A stretch of DNA of 64,000 nt from Streptomyces malaysiensis subsp. samsunensis (GCF_024519315.1 NZ_JANIIC010000048.1:30041-94040), one strand, 5' to 3'. Shown: positions 49,970 to 58,761, counted from the stretch's first letter. The notes: generated by a model from the letters alone, not told the origin. Translations and numbers: made by a program.

Positions 49970-52644
49970 GAGACGTGGTCCTTCGGTCGGGCCGTGTCGG
50001 TGCCACTGGAGGCGTGCGCGGTGAGTCCGCTCGTACGGCGGCCCGGTGTGGTGGCAATGGAGGTGGCGATCCGCTCGATGCGAGGGATGACGGCCTTGAT
50101 CCGGCCCGTGTTCTGCCGCGGGCAGGCCAGCAGGAACTCCCCTTCGCGGCCGCGCTGCCCGACGGGGGACAAGCCGGTGGTCACCAGCCGCAGCAACTCG
50201 CCGTCGTTCGGATCGAGCCCGACGAACTCCAGGCCCCGGCGGGCCCGCCCACGGTCGGCGGTGCGGGCGAGCGCCCGGTAGGCCATCAGCCCGCGGTCGG
50301 GCCCCAGTTCCTCGGCGTCGTGGGAGGCGGCGAGCAGGCCGGCACCGTGCTTGCGGCCGTCGTGGAGGATCTCGTGGATCAGCGCGGTCCCCTCGGCCGA
50401 CGAAGTGAGCCAGTACAGCTCGTCCGCGACCACCGCGGTGAACCTCTCGGGGTCCTCGAACGCGGTCTGCCGGGCGAGCGCCGCGATCAGATAGAGCACG
50501 GCGCGGCCGATCAGGGCCTCCAACGGCTGCTGGTGCAGGACCTCCGGATTGACGAACGCGGCCTTGGGCGGCAGCTTCAGACCCGCCGTCGTGATCACGA
50601 TCATGTCGGAGGTGCTGGAGGCGTTCAGCCGCACCGGGGGCAGCGTGGGGTCGAACACCATCCGGGCCAGGGAGCTGCTGGCGACGACGCGGACGAGGCC
50701 GGCGAGCGCGGACGCAGCGTCCTGCCGCTTGCCCACCTCGGTCGAGGCCATCTCCTCCAGGACCTCCAGCACGCGGCGCATGGACGGCTCCTCGCTGGCG
50801 GCGGCCTTCTCGACGGCGTGATGCAGGACCTCGCCGTTGGTGCTCATCGGACCGATGCCGAGCTGCAAGGTCAGGTAGGACAGGGCGTAGTGGCGGCCCT
50901 CGGGCCCGTCGAACATCCTCAACGGGTCGATGGACACCTCGGCCTGCGCGGCGTCGATGATCTGGACGCGGCCCTTCGCAGCCGTACGGGCGAAGGTCGC
51001 CCATTCGCGTACGGGGGTACGGTCGATGCAGATCGCGCATCCGCCGCGTGCCCACACCGCCTCCGCGATCAGCTTCTGCAGGACGCTCTTCCCGGCGCCC
51101 AGATCGCCGACGATGCCCAGGGAAGCGCTGGCGTCGTGCTTCGGCGCGTCCGCCACGTTGATCATGACGGGGCGGGTGGTGCCGCAGTCCAGGTCAATGC
51201 CGAGGAACATGCCGTTGGGGTCACCGACCTCACCGATGGTGAAGGCACCGCCCAGAGCCCAGTCCTCGGAGACTTGGTGCTGGGTGAACTCCCGTACCAC
51301 GCCCGGACGTGCGGTGCCCGGCAGCCCAAGCAGGAACAGTGCCTCCTGCAAGCCGGCCGGGCGTACGACCCGGTAGTCCGCGCCGCCGAGCAGCGAAGCC
51401 AGGGCCCGGGCACGCGCGTCACAGATCGCGGCGGTCGGCCCCCACACACTCAGCACGGTCACGGACTGCACCTCCACATCGACCGAGGTGCGCGACAGGC
51501 GGGCATCCAGCTCGCCCAGGTCGCGAGCGGCGTCCGTGAGGGAGGCGGGCATGCCGGTCGGCCGGGCGTCGTACTGGTCGGCCTGGTCGACGAGTTCGTT
51601 GCGCTTACGCCGCACCTGATCCCGGGCCTTCTCCGCAGGCACGAGCGTCAGGTCGACCGTGTAGTCGACGGGAAAATCGAGCGTCTCCAACTGCGCGAAC
51701 AGATCGGCGGCATCCACGCTGACCGCGGGCGGGCACTCAGCCAGCGCCAACTGCGCCTGATAGCCGGTGCCGGTGTCGGACTCGATCTGCAGCCACCGCC
51801 TGCGCAGCGGAGAGGCCGTCTTCACCCGCCACCACGCCTTGCGTCCCGATCGGGTGAGCTGGTCGGCGCTCTTGAGCTCGTCGACGTCGTCCAGGTCCGG
51901 GTCGATGCCGCCCTCCTGTAGGCGGACCTGCCCGAGATCGGCGTAGCTGGGGGAGTGCAGCACTCCCTCGCGCACCTGCCCGCCGTACAGCTCGCTGCTC
52001 TCGGCCTCGGCCAGCAGCGGCTCGTCCAGTCCGCGGTGCAGCGCGTGCTGGACCATCCATACGATCTCCGCCGGGCGGGCGGGGCGGAACGTGGCGCCGC
52101 CGCCGAGCGCGGCCTCCACCCGCGCGGCCTGCTCCTGGTACGCGGCTACTTCCCGTCGCGCCACCGGCGTCGGCCGCATGCCCAGCGTCGGGGCGATCTC
52201 GGCCCACATCGCGCCGAACTGAGCGGTCATCTGCAGGCCGGTGCTCTCGGTCTGGAGCGGGACCGCCAGCCACAGGGTTCGGCGGTGCATCTCCTGCCCG
52301 TCCAGCAGATCCAGTGTGGCCTCGACGTTCTCCACCCACGGGTGCGTCTGGCCCGACGGGGTGTCGGAGGGCTCGATGCCCTCGATCATGCGCAGCGCGA
52401 CTTCCCCCGGGTCGACCCGGGCGCACAGGCCGAACAGCCGCGGCGCCCCAGTCAGGGACCGCACCAGATGCGTGATCTCGGCCAGTTGTTCTTCCCGTAC
52501 GACGGCCGGCACATAGGTGCCCTGCACGGTCTCCTCGTGACGGCCCTGCTCGTCCGGACCCGGGTGCAGCCGGTAGACGGCCCACACGCTGCCGTGCGTC
52601 GACCACACCAGGTGCCCGGCGACGTGACGGATCGGTACCCTCAC
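49966..52644 (-). CDS. VirB4/TcpF-like conjugation ATPase
   Basis: An 892-residue ATPase that energises channel assembly. The N-terminal half (CagE/VirB4-like region) contains HLVWSTHGSVWAVYRLHPGP and DVEVQSVTVLSVWG. The motor starts near 500 with LGIVGDLGAGKSVLQKLIAE (Walker A), then CIDRTPVREW, and Walker B in FTAVVADELYWL. GRKHGAGLLAASHDAEEL is the segment that follows Walker B in VirB4 proteins. Start and stop overlap the neighbouring genes, so stoichiometry is probably set by coupling. Confidence 0.88.
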   Translation of the reverse strand: MRVPIRHVAGHLVWSTHGSVWAVYRLHPGPDEQGRHEETVQGTYVPAVVREEQLAEITHLVRSLTGAPRLFGLCARVDPGEVALRMIEGIEPSDTPSGQTHPWVENVEATLDLLDGQEMHRRTLWLAVPLQTESTGLQMTAQFGAMWAEIAPTLGMRPTPVARREVAAYQEQAARVEAALGGGATFRPARPAEIVWMVQHALHRGLDEPLLAEAESSELYGGQVREGVLHSPSYADLGQVRLQEGGIDPDLDDVDELKSADQLTRSGRKAWWRVKTASPLRRRWLQIESDTGTGYQAQLALAECPPAVSVDAADLFAQLETLDFPVDYTVDLTLVPAEKARDQVRRKRNELVDQADQYDARPTGMPASLTDAARDLGELDARLSRTSVDVEVQSVTVLSVWGPTAAICDARARALASLLGGADYRVVRPAGLQEALFLLGLPGTARPGVVREFTQHQVSEDWALGGAFTIGEVGDPNGMFLGIDLDCGTTRPVMINVADAPKHDASASLGIVGDLGAGKSVLQKLIAEAVWARGGCAICIDRTPVREWATFARTAAKGRVQIIDAAQAEVSIDPLRMFDGPEGRHYALSYLTLQLGIGPMSTNGEVLHHAVEKAAASEEPSMRRVLEVLEEMASTEVGKRQDAASALAGLVRVVASSSLARMVFDPTLPPVRLNASSTSDMIVITTAGLKLPPKAAFVNPEVLHQQPLEALIGRAVLYLIAALARQTAFEDPERFTAVVADELYWLTSSAEGTALIHEILHDGRKHGAGLLAASHDAEELGPDRGLMAYRALARTADRGRARRGLEFVGLDPNDGELLRLVTTGLSPVGQRGREGEFLLACPRQNTGRIKAVIPRIERIATSIATTPGRRTSGLTAHASSGTDTARPKDHVS

Positions 52645-53210
52645 CGCGCACCCCCTTGCCCGGCGAGCGCGAGCAGCTGCTGCACACCCGACACCGGCCG
52701 TACCGGCTGAGCGGCGACGGCCGCCGGGCGATGGCCCGGCCGCGACCGTTCCGCCGCCCGGCGCGGCGTACGTTCGGCGACGGCTCGCGGCCGCTCAGCC
52801 GAAGTGACAGGCGCGGCCGGGGCGATGCCCTCGATGACGAAGCCACCAGTCAGGGGGCGAGCGGCGTGATCGCGGGCCGCGCGGCCGCCGATCCGGCCTC
52901 CCCGCGGCTGCCAGAACAGCAGCAGCCAGCCCAGAGCGGCCGGGAGCGGGGCGCGTCCCTTGATCTTCGGACGGCGCACCGCCCATATGCCCAGCAGCCA
53001 GGCGGCGGGCGGGACCGGCCCCATCCACGACCACAACGGAATCGTCTTAACCAAAACGAAACCGCCGCCGACGGCGAGGAGGATCTGCGCGGGCGTGAAC
53101 GGACCGAGCGGGATACGCCAGTCGGCGATCTTGCCCAGCACCCACGGGTGACGGCGGGCCGCGGTGTAGAAGCGGCCCATCCGCACGGAGGCGGTAGCGT
53201 CGGCGCTCAC
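52641..53210 (-). CDS. TcpE/PrgI-like membrane protein
   Basis: A 189-residue protein, GTG at 53210 overlapping the previous stop. The segment RFYTAARRHPWVLGKIADWR then IPLGPFTPAQILLAVGGGFV, with two close helices (about 40-57 and 62-78), is characteristic of the small TcpE/PrgI proteins of Gram-positive type IV systems, which sit beside VirB4 and may act as VirB3. The C-terminal half is a Pro/Arg-rich cytoplasmic tail. Confidence 0.7.
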   Translation of the reverse strand: MSADATASVRMGRFYTAARRHPWVLGKIADWRIPLGPFTPAQILLAVGGGFVLVKTIPLWSWMGPVPPAAWLLGIWAVRRPKIKGRAPLPAALGWLLLFWQPRGGRIGGRAARDHAARPLTGGFVIEGIAPAAPVTSAERPRAVAERTPRRAAERSRPGHRPAAVAAQPVRPVSGVQQLLALAGQGGAR

Positions 53211-53539
53211 AGCCAGCTCCCGACGCCTGCGGAGTGGTCACGGGCGGCCGGAGGCCCGTCCCGCACGATGCCCGGAACGGCGGGCGCCGACTTCGACGGA
53301 TTCTTGACCTCGTCCTCGAACATGTCGGCAAGGTCATTGCGCGAGTTGTACAGGCCGAGCGCGATCACCATCAGGATCAGCGCGCCGATCCCGGCCTTCA
53401 ACGAAAACTTCTGGATCATGATGACGACGACGAGCACGAGCAGACCGGCCTGTAGCCCCTTCGTCGCCCAGTTCTCGAACATCGTGATCCACGAGTCGCC
53501 AAGGTCGCCAAGCTTCCCTGCGAGCAGCACACCGGTCAT
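53207..53539 (-). CDS. Small double-pass membrane protein of the transfer operon (VirB2-like?)
   Basis: A 110-residue protein, ATG at 53539 overlapping the TcpC-like stop. Two helices (about 29-47 and 49-66: LQAGLLVLVVVIMIQ, AGIGALILMVIALGLY) are separated by a very short turn. This could be a pilin-like or channel subunit, but the family is not certain. The C-terminal tail is hydrophilic. Confidence 0.6.
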   Translation of the reverse strand: MTGVLLAGKLGDLGDSWITMFENWATKGLQAGLLVLVVVIMIQKFSLKAGIGALILMVIALGLYNSRNDLADMFEDEVKNPSKSAPAVPGIVRDGPPAARDHSAGVGSWL

Positions 53540-54471
53540 GACCGGGCACCTCCCGCCTGCGCGGTACCGGACTCCAGCCCGGCGACTTCCCAGCGGCCCG
53601 AGCGAGCCTTGAGCGTCAGCTCGTACGTCAGCGGCCACCGCCCCGCACTATCGCGGGCCTCGACTTCGGCCATCACCCGCACCCGGGTCCCGTCCGCCGG
53701 GACGGACTCGGCGGCCGCCTCCTGGTCGGCGGCAAGGATCTGCTGGACCGTGACCGTCTGGTACGGGGCGGGGGAGACGGGCGACAGACTCACCCCGGGT
53801 GCGAGGTAGCGGTCGACCTCACCGGCTCCCGCCAGATAAGCGGAGAGGAACTCTCCAGCCGCGGACGACACCGCGCTGTCTGCCGGGACGGTCACCGTGT
53901 ACGGCGACTGAGCCCCCTCGGCGCGGGCCGGGCCGGCCACCACCCCAGGTGCACCGGACACGGTGAACGAGGCACCGCCCGAGTCAGCGACGACCGGCAC
54001 CGCGAAATAGCGCACCGAGCCATCGGCGTACTGCGCAGCCACCGTCACCGACCACGCCGTGCCGGCCTGCTGCGCACTGCGCACCGCCACGACCGACTCC
54101 GGATCGGGCTGCGCATCCGACGAATCAGGAAGATCAACATCCGGGCCCATCGACTGCGCAAGCCGGGCCTGCGCAGTGCTCTCGGCCCCTGCGCGGCTGC
54201 GCAGCCACGCGTCGAGGAACACCGTGGCGTACCCGGACGGATTGGCCGACACGGTCGTCTTCACGGTGGTCGGCTTCGTCGCGGGGGCGACACGGACCAC
54301 GGTCGCGGGCGTGGCCACGGCGACGGCCAGCGCAATGGGGCCGGCCGCGACCGCAGCCCACACGCCCAGGCGGCCCAGGCGTACCCGGCGCCGCATCTGC
54401 CGCAGCCGAGCCCCCGCAGCAGCGGTCGGAGGAGCAGCGTGCTCCTCCGCTGCCTGCTTGGCAGGAGACAT
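53536..54471 (-). CDS. TcpC/VirB8-like conjugation protein, first gene of the transfer operon
   Basis: A 311-residue protein with a basic cytoplasmic tail and one helix at about 35-57. Two successive NTF2-like domains follow: TVFLDAWLRSRAGAESTAQA to YFAVPVVADS, and VSSAAGEFLSAYLAGAGEVD to LTYELTLKARSGRWEVAGLE. This is the TcpC arrangement seen in pCW3 and Tn916 relatives. Its 5' coding region carries seven TGCGCA copies. The promoter should lie in 54472-54630, where the GTGGTCGGG element is found. Confidence 0.8.
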   Translation of the reverse strand: MSPAKQAAEEHAAPPTAAAGARLRQMRRRVRLGRLGVWAAVAAGPIALAVAVATPATVVRVAPATKPTTVKTTVSANPSGYATVFLDAWLRSRAGAESTAQARLAQSMGPDVDLPDSSDAQPDPESVVAVRSAQQAGTAWSVTVAAQYADGSVRYFAVPVVADSGGASFTVSGAPGVVAGPARAEGAQSPYTVTVPADSAVSSAAGEFLSAYLAGAGEVDRYLAPGVSLSPVSPAPYQTVTVQQILAADQEAAAESVPADGTRVRVMAEVEARDSAGRWPLTYELTLKARSGRWEVAGLESGTAQAGGARS

Positions 54472-54920
54472 TCCAAACTCCCAGGTCAGAGCGAGTTGTT
54501 GCTTCTGACCCGAGATAACCCGTAGACCCCGACCCGACCACCGACCACGAAGGCCCGACCACGATCACGAAGGGGACACAAACCCGTGGTCGGGGCCATG
54601 GTCGCCCCGACCACAGACCCGACCACGACATTTCGCACCCCCACGGAGCTCCGCTCCGGTACACCGGAGCACACGGTGCTCGGCGCGGTCGGCTCCTGCT
54701 GCGTAACGCGCGGCGAAGACCGCGGACGGGCAGTCACCGGACTCCCGCGCCGGGGGACTGCGCAACGGCAGGCGGACGAGCAGCCGGCTCCCGAGGACCT
54801 CGAGCGAGGCTGCGCACTCACACGCGCAAGTCGAGTGCGCACGATCCGCGACCCGGTACGCAACGCGTGCGCAGCGGCACGCGAGAGATTGCGCAGTCGG
54901 CAGCGCGCACCGAATGCGCA
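54032..54920. repeat. TGCGCA array 2 (right end of the transfer/pilus block)
   Basis: Thirteen copies of TGCGCA in 889 bases, starting at 54032, 54071, 54078, 54110, 54155, 54170, 54198, 54759, 54811, 54836, 54868, 54890 and 54915. The first seven are inside the TcpC-like gene and the last six in the non-coding gap. The space between (54204-54758) holds the GTGGTCGGG element. Its counterpart is at 28692-29506. Confidence 0.75.
54528..54627. promoter_or_regulatory. GTGGTCGGG/CCCGACCAC element, copy B
   Basis: Up to five CCCGACCA or CGACCAC units lie in 100 bases upstream of the transfer operon. CGTGGTCGGG at 54585-54594 pairs with CCCGACCACG at 54618-54627, with a nested GTCGGGG/CCCCGAC pair inside. 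GGTCGGGGCCATGGTCG is shared with the element at 60397-60448. It lies in the 521-base gap 54472-54992, which also holds part of the TGCGCA array and otherwise no gene. Operator, transfer origin or replication iterons are possible. Confidence 0.7.
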
Positions 54921-54992
54921 GCCTGATCAGAGCGTCGATCAACGCGGGGCCGCGGGACACAGTTGGCAGCCGAACCGCCGAAGCGGGCGGTC

Positions 54993-55214
54993 TCAATCTG
55001 TGCCGGAATCTCCGAGGAAGGCGTCGCGGATCGCGCCAGCCACCACACGGAACGTTCCGGAGAACGCTCCGCCGATCGCGGCCAGGCCGGCCTTCTTCGC
55101 GAAGTCCTTCCGCTCCCCGTCCTTGTCCCTGGCCTTCCGTGCGGGCTGCGCCGGACGCCCGCCGGCCACCGCGCCGGACGGATCCGAGCTGGGGGTGCCC
55201 TGCTCGTTACTCAC
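54993..55214 (-). CDS. Small basic hypothetical protein
   Basis: A 73-residue protein, GTG at 55214 behind GGAGGAG, an excellent binding site. A Lys/Arg-rich middle (RKARDKDGERKDFAKKAG) is followed by a Gly/Ala hydrophobic stretch (LAAIGGAFSGTFRVVAGAI). It is placed between the transfer operon and the duplicated-HTH gene, reading toward the transfer operon. Function unknown. Confidence 0.6.
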   Translation of the reverse strand: MSNEQGTPSSDPSGAVAGGRPAQPARKARDKDGERKDFAKKAGLAAIGGAFSGTFRVVAGAIRDAFLGDSGTD

Positions 55215-55451
55215 GTGCTCCTCCAAGAGCTGTATCGGATCGGAAAGGCTCGCCGTACCTGACCGGGACGGCGATGAGGACGATGGAGAACCCAGGGGTT
55301 AGCGCCGCAACTTGACGTATCGACGGGTTCAGCAGGTCCGCGCCAGGACGAACGCGACGCTGGGCGTGAGCCCTCGACCCACGACTCGCCCGTGTCCGCT
55401 TCCGCCGGTTCCGGAGCTGTCGCTCGGCGCCCCGACGGCCGGGCACGCAAA

Positions 55452-55476
55452 AGCCCCTGCCGATGTGGCAGGGGCT
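55452..55476 (-). terminator. Orphan intrinsic terminator
   Basis: AGCCCCTGCC (55452-55461) and GGCAGGGGCT (55467-55476) with a 5-base loop, followed on the minus strand by TTTT. It therefore terminates minus-strand transcription, yet no minus-strand gene is visible between 55477 and 55873; only short frames occur there. It may mark a lost gene or an antisense/small RNA. Confidence 0.6.
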
Positions 55477-55648
55477 CGCGTTGGGGCTATGAGATCAGAC
55501 CCGCACCCTCCATTCAATGGCGAGCCACATCAAGTCCCGTAGGCAGATGATGCGGCGGTGCACCGGCTCGGGGCACCCGCGCTCAACAGCAAGCCTCCTC
55601 TGACTCCGAGCGCCCTGCGCCGTGCAAATAGGACGTGGCCGACGGGCT

Positions 55649-55721
55649 GGTCGGGCCCGACCACGCGCCCGACCATGGCAGCCCAGCGTTCATGTTGCCG
55701 GATCGTGATCGGTGGTCGGGG
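55649..55721 (+). promoter_or_regulatory. GTGGTCGGG/CCCGACCA element, copy C
   Basis: It begins GGTCGGGCCCGACCA, continues with CCCGACCATGGCAGC and GTTGCCGGATCGTGATCGG and ends GTGGTCGGGG, the same order and spacing as the element at 4639-4710. It lies in the gene-free gap 55215-55873, about 150 bases upstream of the duplicated-HTH gene. Confidence 0.65.
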
Positions 55722-55873
55722 GTTGTGGCCGCCGCCCTGGTCGGCGTTGACGGGTGAGCTGCCTGCATGGATCTCACGCACGTCCCCTCAGCCGCAGGCA
55801 ACGGGCGTCTCGCTCACGCGAGCGGTGGGGGACGCCCCGGCTGCCGCGCACACAGCGCACTTGCGGACGCGCG

Positions 55874-57307
55874 ATGACCGGAGCACGGATTCGTCGCGGT
55901 TCGATGGCCGGGGACCAGTTCACGCAGATCGCCAACGGCCTGTTTCGCGACAACCGCCTCAGTTACAAGGCGAAAGGCATCTTCGGATACATCAGCACCC
56001 ATCAGGACGGCTGGCAGGTGACCGTCGCTGGCATGGTCCGCTCCGGACCCGATGGACGGGACGCGGTCCGCACCGGACTGAAGGAACTGGAGACCCACGG
56101 CTACCTGATACGCGAACGCCTGCGCCGTACGAACGGCACCCTCGGCGAGATCGTCTACTCCATCACCGACCACCCCACCTTCGTCGACGCCCTCATGGCG
56201 GACGCCGCCACAGCGCTCCACGCGCCGTCGGCGCCCAAGGACCGCCAGGGCGATCACGGCAGGGGCATCCGCCGCGGCGTGATGGCCGGGGACCAGTTCA
56301 CGCAGATCGCCAACGGGTTGTTCCGCGACGAGCGCATGTCCTTCAAGTCGAAGGGCTTGTTCGGACTGATCAGCACCCATCGCGAGGGCTGGCACATGAC
56401 GGTCGCAGACCTGGCCCGGCGGGGTCGCGAGGGCGTGGACGCGGTGACGGCTGGGCTGGAGGAGCTCGAGCGCTACGGCTTCCTACAGCGAGACCGCGAC
56501 CGAAATCCCGACGGCACCCTCGGCTCGGCCACGTACTTCATCACCGACCTGCCTGCCCTGCAAAACTCCAGGTCACAACCAGAGTCGGGAAATCCAGGAC
56601 TGGAAAACCCTACGTTGGCTGACCGCCCCACAAAGAACACCATCAGTAAGAAGACCAACAAGCAGAAGACCAGGTCCGTCCCTCCGTGCGCCCGCCGCCA
56701 GCGCACGGGCGGCCGCCCGGCTGTGCCTGCGCAACGGACGGTCGCACCGGCGCCACAGGATCTGGATCCGGGCACCCGGCTGCTGCTGTCGATCGGGTCG
56801 GCCCATCCCGACCTGCTGCTGCAGGAGAAGGCCTTGTACGACCAGGGCCAGGTCATGACCGCGATGCTCGACGCCGGCTGGAGCTCCGAGCAGTTGCGCC
56901 ACGTCATAACCAGCCGCCCCCTGCCGAGCAGGATCCGCACCTCTGTCGACGCGATCGTCGCCGCCCGACTGCGCTCCGCTCAGCTCTACCCGCCTCCCGC
57001 TGCCGACGTCGACGACGTTGACCCGGGCGAGGCCTCGTGGACGACGCAGCCCTCCACAACATCGCCCGCCGCCGCCCGCACGGTCGACCAGGCGCTCACC
57101 TACCGGGCCCTCGTCGAATGCTCGGGCTGCGGCAGGCCCGGCACCGCCCCCGGTGAAGACCTCTGCCCGGCCTGCCTCGACTGGCCACTGTGCCGCGCCT
57201 GCCCAGGCCCGACCCCCCGTCGCGCTCACCCCGATGGCGACGGCCGCTGCTCCACCTGCCACTCCGCCCTAACCGTGACCGACCTTCTGGAAGCGAGCAC
57301 TTCATGA
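55874..57307 (+). CDS. Plasmid HTH protein with a tandem-duplicated DNA-binding domain and a zinc ribbon
   Basis: A 477-residue protein from ATG 55874 (an in-frame ATG at 55904 is an alternative). Two near-identical units of about 90 residues open with GDQFTQIANGLFRD: unit 1 at about 12-100 (SYKAKGIFGYISTHQDGW) and unit 2 at about 137-230 (SFKSKGLFGLISTHREGW). Each ends in a wing of the form TNGTLGEIVYSITDHP or PDGTLGSATYFITDLP, as in winged-HTH replication/regulatory proteins of actinobacterial plasmids. The C-terminus has CSGCGRPG, CPACLDWPLCRAC and CSTCHS, a zinc-ribbon-like set. A replication initiator or transfer regulator are both possible. Element C lies upstream. Confidence 0.7.
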   Translation: MTGARIRRGSMAGDQFTQIANGLFRDNRLSYKAKGIFGYISTHQDGWQVTVAGMVRSGPDGRDAVRTGLKELETHGYLIRERLRRTNGTLGEIVYSITDHPTFVDALMADAATALHAPSAPKDRQGDHGRGIRRGVMAGDQFTQIANGLFRDERMSFKSKGLFGLISTHREGWHMTVADLARRGREGVDAVTAGLEELERYGFLQRDRDRNPDGTLGSATYFITDLPALQNSRSQPESGNPGLENPTLADRPTKNTISKKTNKQKTRSVPPCARRQRTGGRPAVPAQRTVAPAPQDLDPGTRLLLSIGSAHPDLLLQEKALYDQGQVMTAMLDAGWSSEQLRHVITSRPLPSRIRTSVDAIVAARLRSAQLYPPPAADVDDVDPGEASWTTQPSTTSPAAARTVDQALTYRALVECSGCGRPGTAPGEDLCPACLDWPLCRACPGPTPRRAHPDGDGRCSTCHSALTVTDLLEASTS

Positions 57308-58761
57308 CGGACACGCTCCACACACCCCGGACGGCACCCCAGCAGCCTCTGCGTCCCTTCGCCCGCGATCCGCGACGGTGGGAGAAAGAACGATCCCGCG
57401 CGCTGCTGACCGGCCACGTCTGCGGCGACACCACGTGCACCGGCACGTGCAAGCCCACGCTCGTGCACGAGCGCACCGGATGGGGCTGGCTGACTTGGAC
57501 CGTGCCCGGCGACGGCACCCTGCCCAGCCTCCCTCAGCAGATCGGGGTGCTCACTCCGGACGCGACGTTGACGCAACGGCTCGCCGTGCGCTGGCTGACC
57601 CGGCGCCCCGCCCACCGCATCGCCCTGACCGCCACAAGCCCCTCATCCCTACGGTTCTCCGCGGCCCTCGTGGGCATCATCAGCCTCTTCGCCGCCCTGT
57701 TCGCCCTCAGCCATGACATCCCCGCCGGCGTCGTGCTGCCGGCGATGCTGCTCGCCCCGCTGCTCACCGAAGACCTGCCCGACCGGCTCGACGGCCGGGC
57801 CCGCGACTACGTCCGCAGCGTCGAAGGGGACGAAGCCTGCCAGTACCTCCAGCGGCTCGCCGCCCTCCACACCTACATCGTCCAGACCGCCGCCGGCAGC
57901 GACTGCCACGAACTGCGGAGCTCGGCCGAGATCGGCCAGCACCTGCTGTGGGATGCCGCCGACCTGCTCCAGAACCAGGACACCCGCTCGGCCTCGCCCC
58001 GCCTCATCGACCGGGAACGGCTGATGGTCCATCTCGCCGACCAAGTCGCCCAGACCGTGGAGCGCACCCGCCCCGAGTCGGCTTCCCACGAGGCCGACCA
58101 GCCCTGCGGCGGCGAAGGCACGTTGGGCCCGCTCCCGCACGGCTTCGAACCAGCGGCGGGGCCAACACCTTCGCCCACACCCGACACTTCACCGCTGAAG
58201 GGATACCGACCCATGACGCAGACCCAGCCCGACGACGCAGTCCGCACCACGGACGTCTATCTGCTCTTCGCGCACGAGCCGTACTACCCCAGCGATGGTG
58301 CCCAGGAGATCAACACCACCGTGGTCGCCGCCGCATCCCTGCTCCACCCCCAGGTACAACAGCCCGACGGCGCCCGGATCCACGACCGACTCACCCAGGG
58401 GCGCAAACCGGGTGAAATCATCCCCCTGTCCACTCTCACCCATGAACTGGGCGGCGGCGCCGACTGGCCGACGGTCGGCGACTGGGAGAAGGTCACGACC
58501 GACCTCTTGCAACTCGTCCACGCCAGGGAGTGCGACGCTCTCAGCCTCGGCCTGCCCGAGATCGGGCGTGCCCTCGTCTGCGCCGGCCCGGACAGCCACG
58601 TGCGCGCCTTCGATGCCGCCGCCGACGAGTTCATCACCTACGGGCCGCAGGAGCGCGCTGCTGTCCTGGCCGAGGTGGACAGGTTCCTCGCTTGTCTCGT
58701 CGCCGAACAGGAGATCTGGCCGGGCGATGGTCTGCTTCCCCCGCTCTTCCGCCAGGCGTAA
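57304..58761 (+). CDS. Membrane protein with cysteine motif; possibly two fused genes
   Basis: A 485-residue protein. The ATG at 57304 overlaps the previous stop. The N-terminus has HVCGDTTCTGTCKP (about 38-52), a Cys cluster. Two helices lie near 118-135 and 140-157. From about 300 a new soluble domain begins (VYLLFAHEPYYPSDGAQEIN); ATG 58213 at its head has a possible AAGGGA site, so this part may also be made alone. No family is recognised. Confidence 0.55.
   Translation: MTDTLHTPRTAPQQPLRPFARDPRRWEKERSRALLTGHVCGDTTCTGTCKPTLVHERTGWGWLTWTVPGDGTLPSLPQQIGVLTPDATLTQRLAVRWLTRRPAHRIALTATSPSSLRFSAALVGIISLFAALFALSHDIPAGVVLPAMLLAPLLTEDLPDRLDGRARDYVRSVEGDEACQYLQRLAALHTYIVQTAAGSDCHELRSSAEIGQHLLWDAADLLQNQDTRSASPRLIDRERLMVHLADQVAQTVERTRPESASHEADQPCGGEGTLGPLPHGFEPAAGPTPSPTPDTSPLKGYRPMTQTQPDDAVRTTDVYLLFAHEPYYPSDGAQEINTTVVAAASLLHPQVQQPDGARIHDRLTQGRKPGEIIPLSTLTHELGGGADWPTVGDWEKVTTDLLQLVHARECDALSLGLPEIGRALVCAGPDSHVRAFDAAADEFITYGPQERAAVLAEVDRFLACLVAEQEIWPGDGLLPPLFRQA

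Noticed and set aside
28692..54920. TGCGCA enrichment explained by Leu-Arg/Cys codon usage
   Set aside because: The copies continue through non-coding DNA (54759-54915, 28852-28980) and occur in several reading frames.
55312..55542. Short open frames on both strands around the orphan terminator
   Set aside because: No binding sites or coding character; the terminator hairpin lies inside them.
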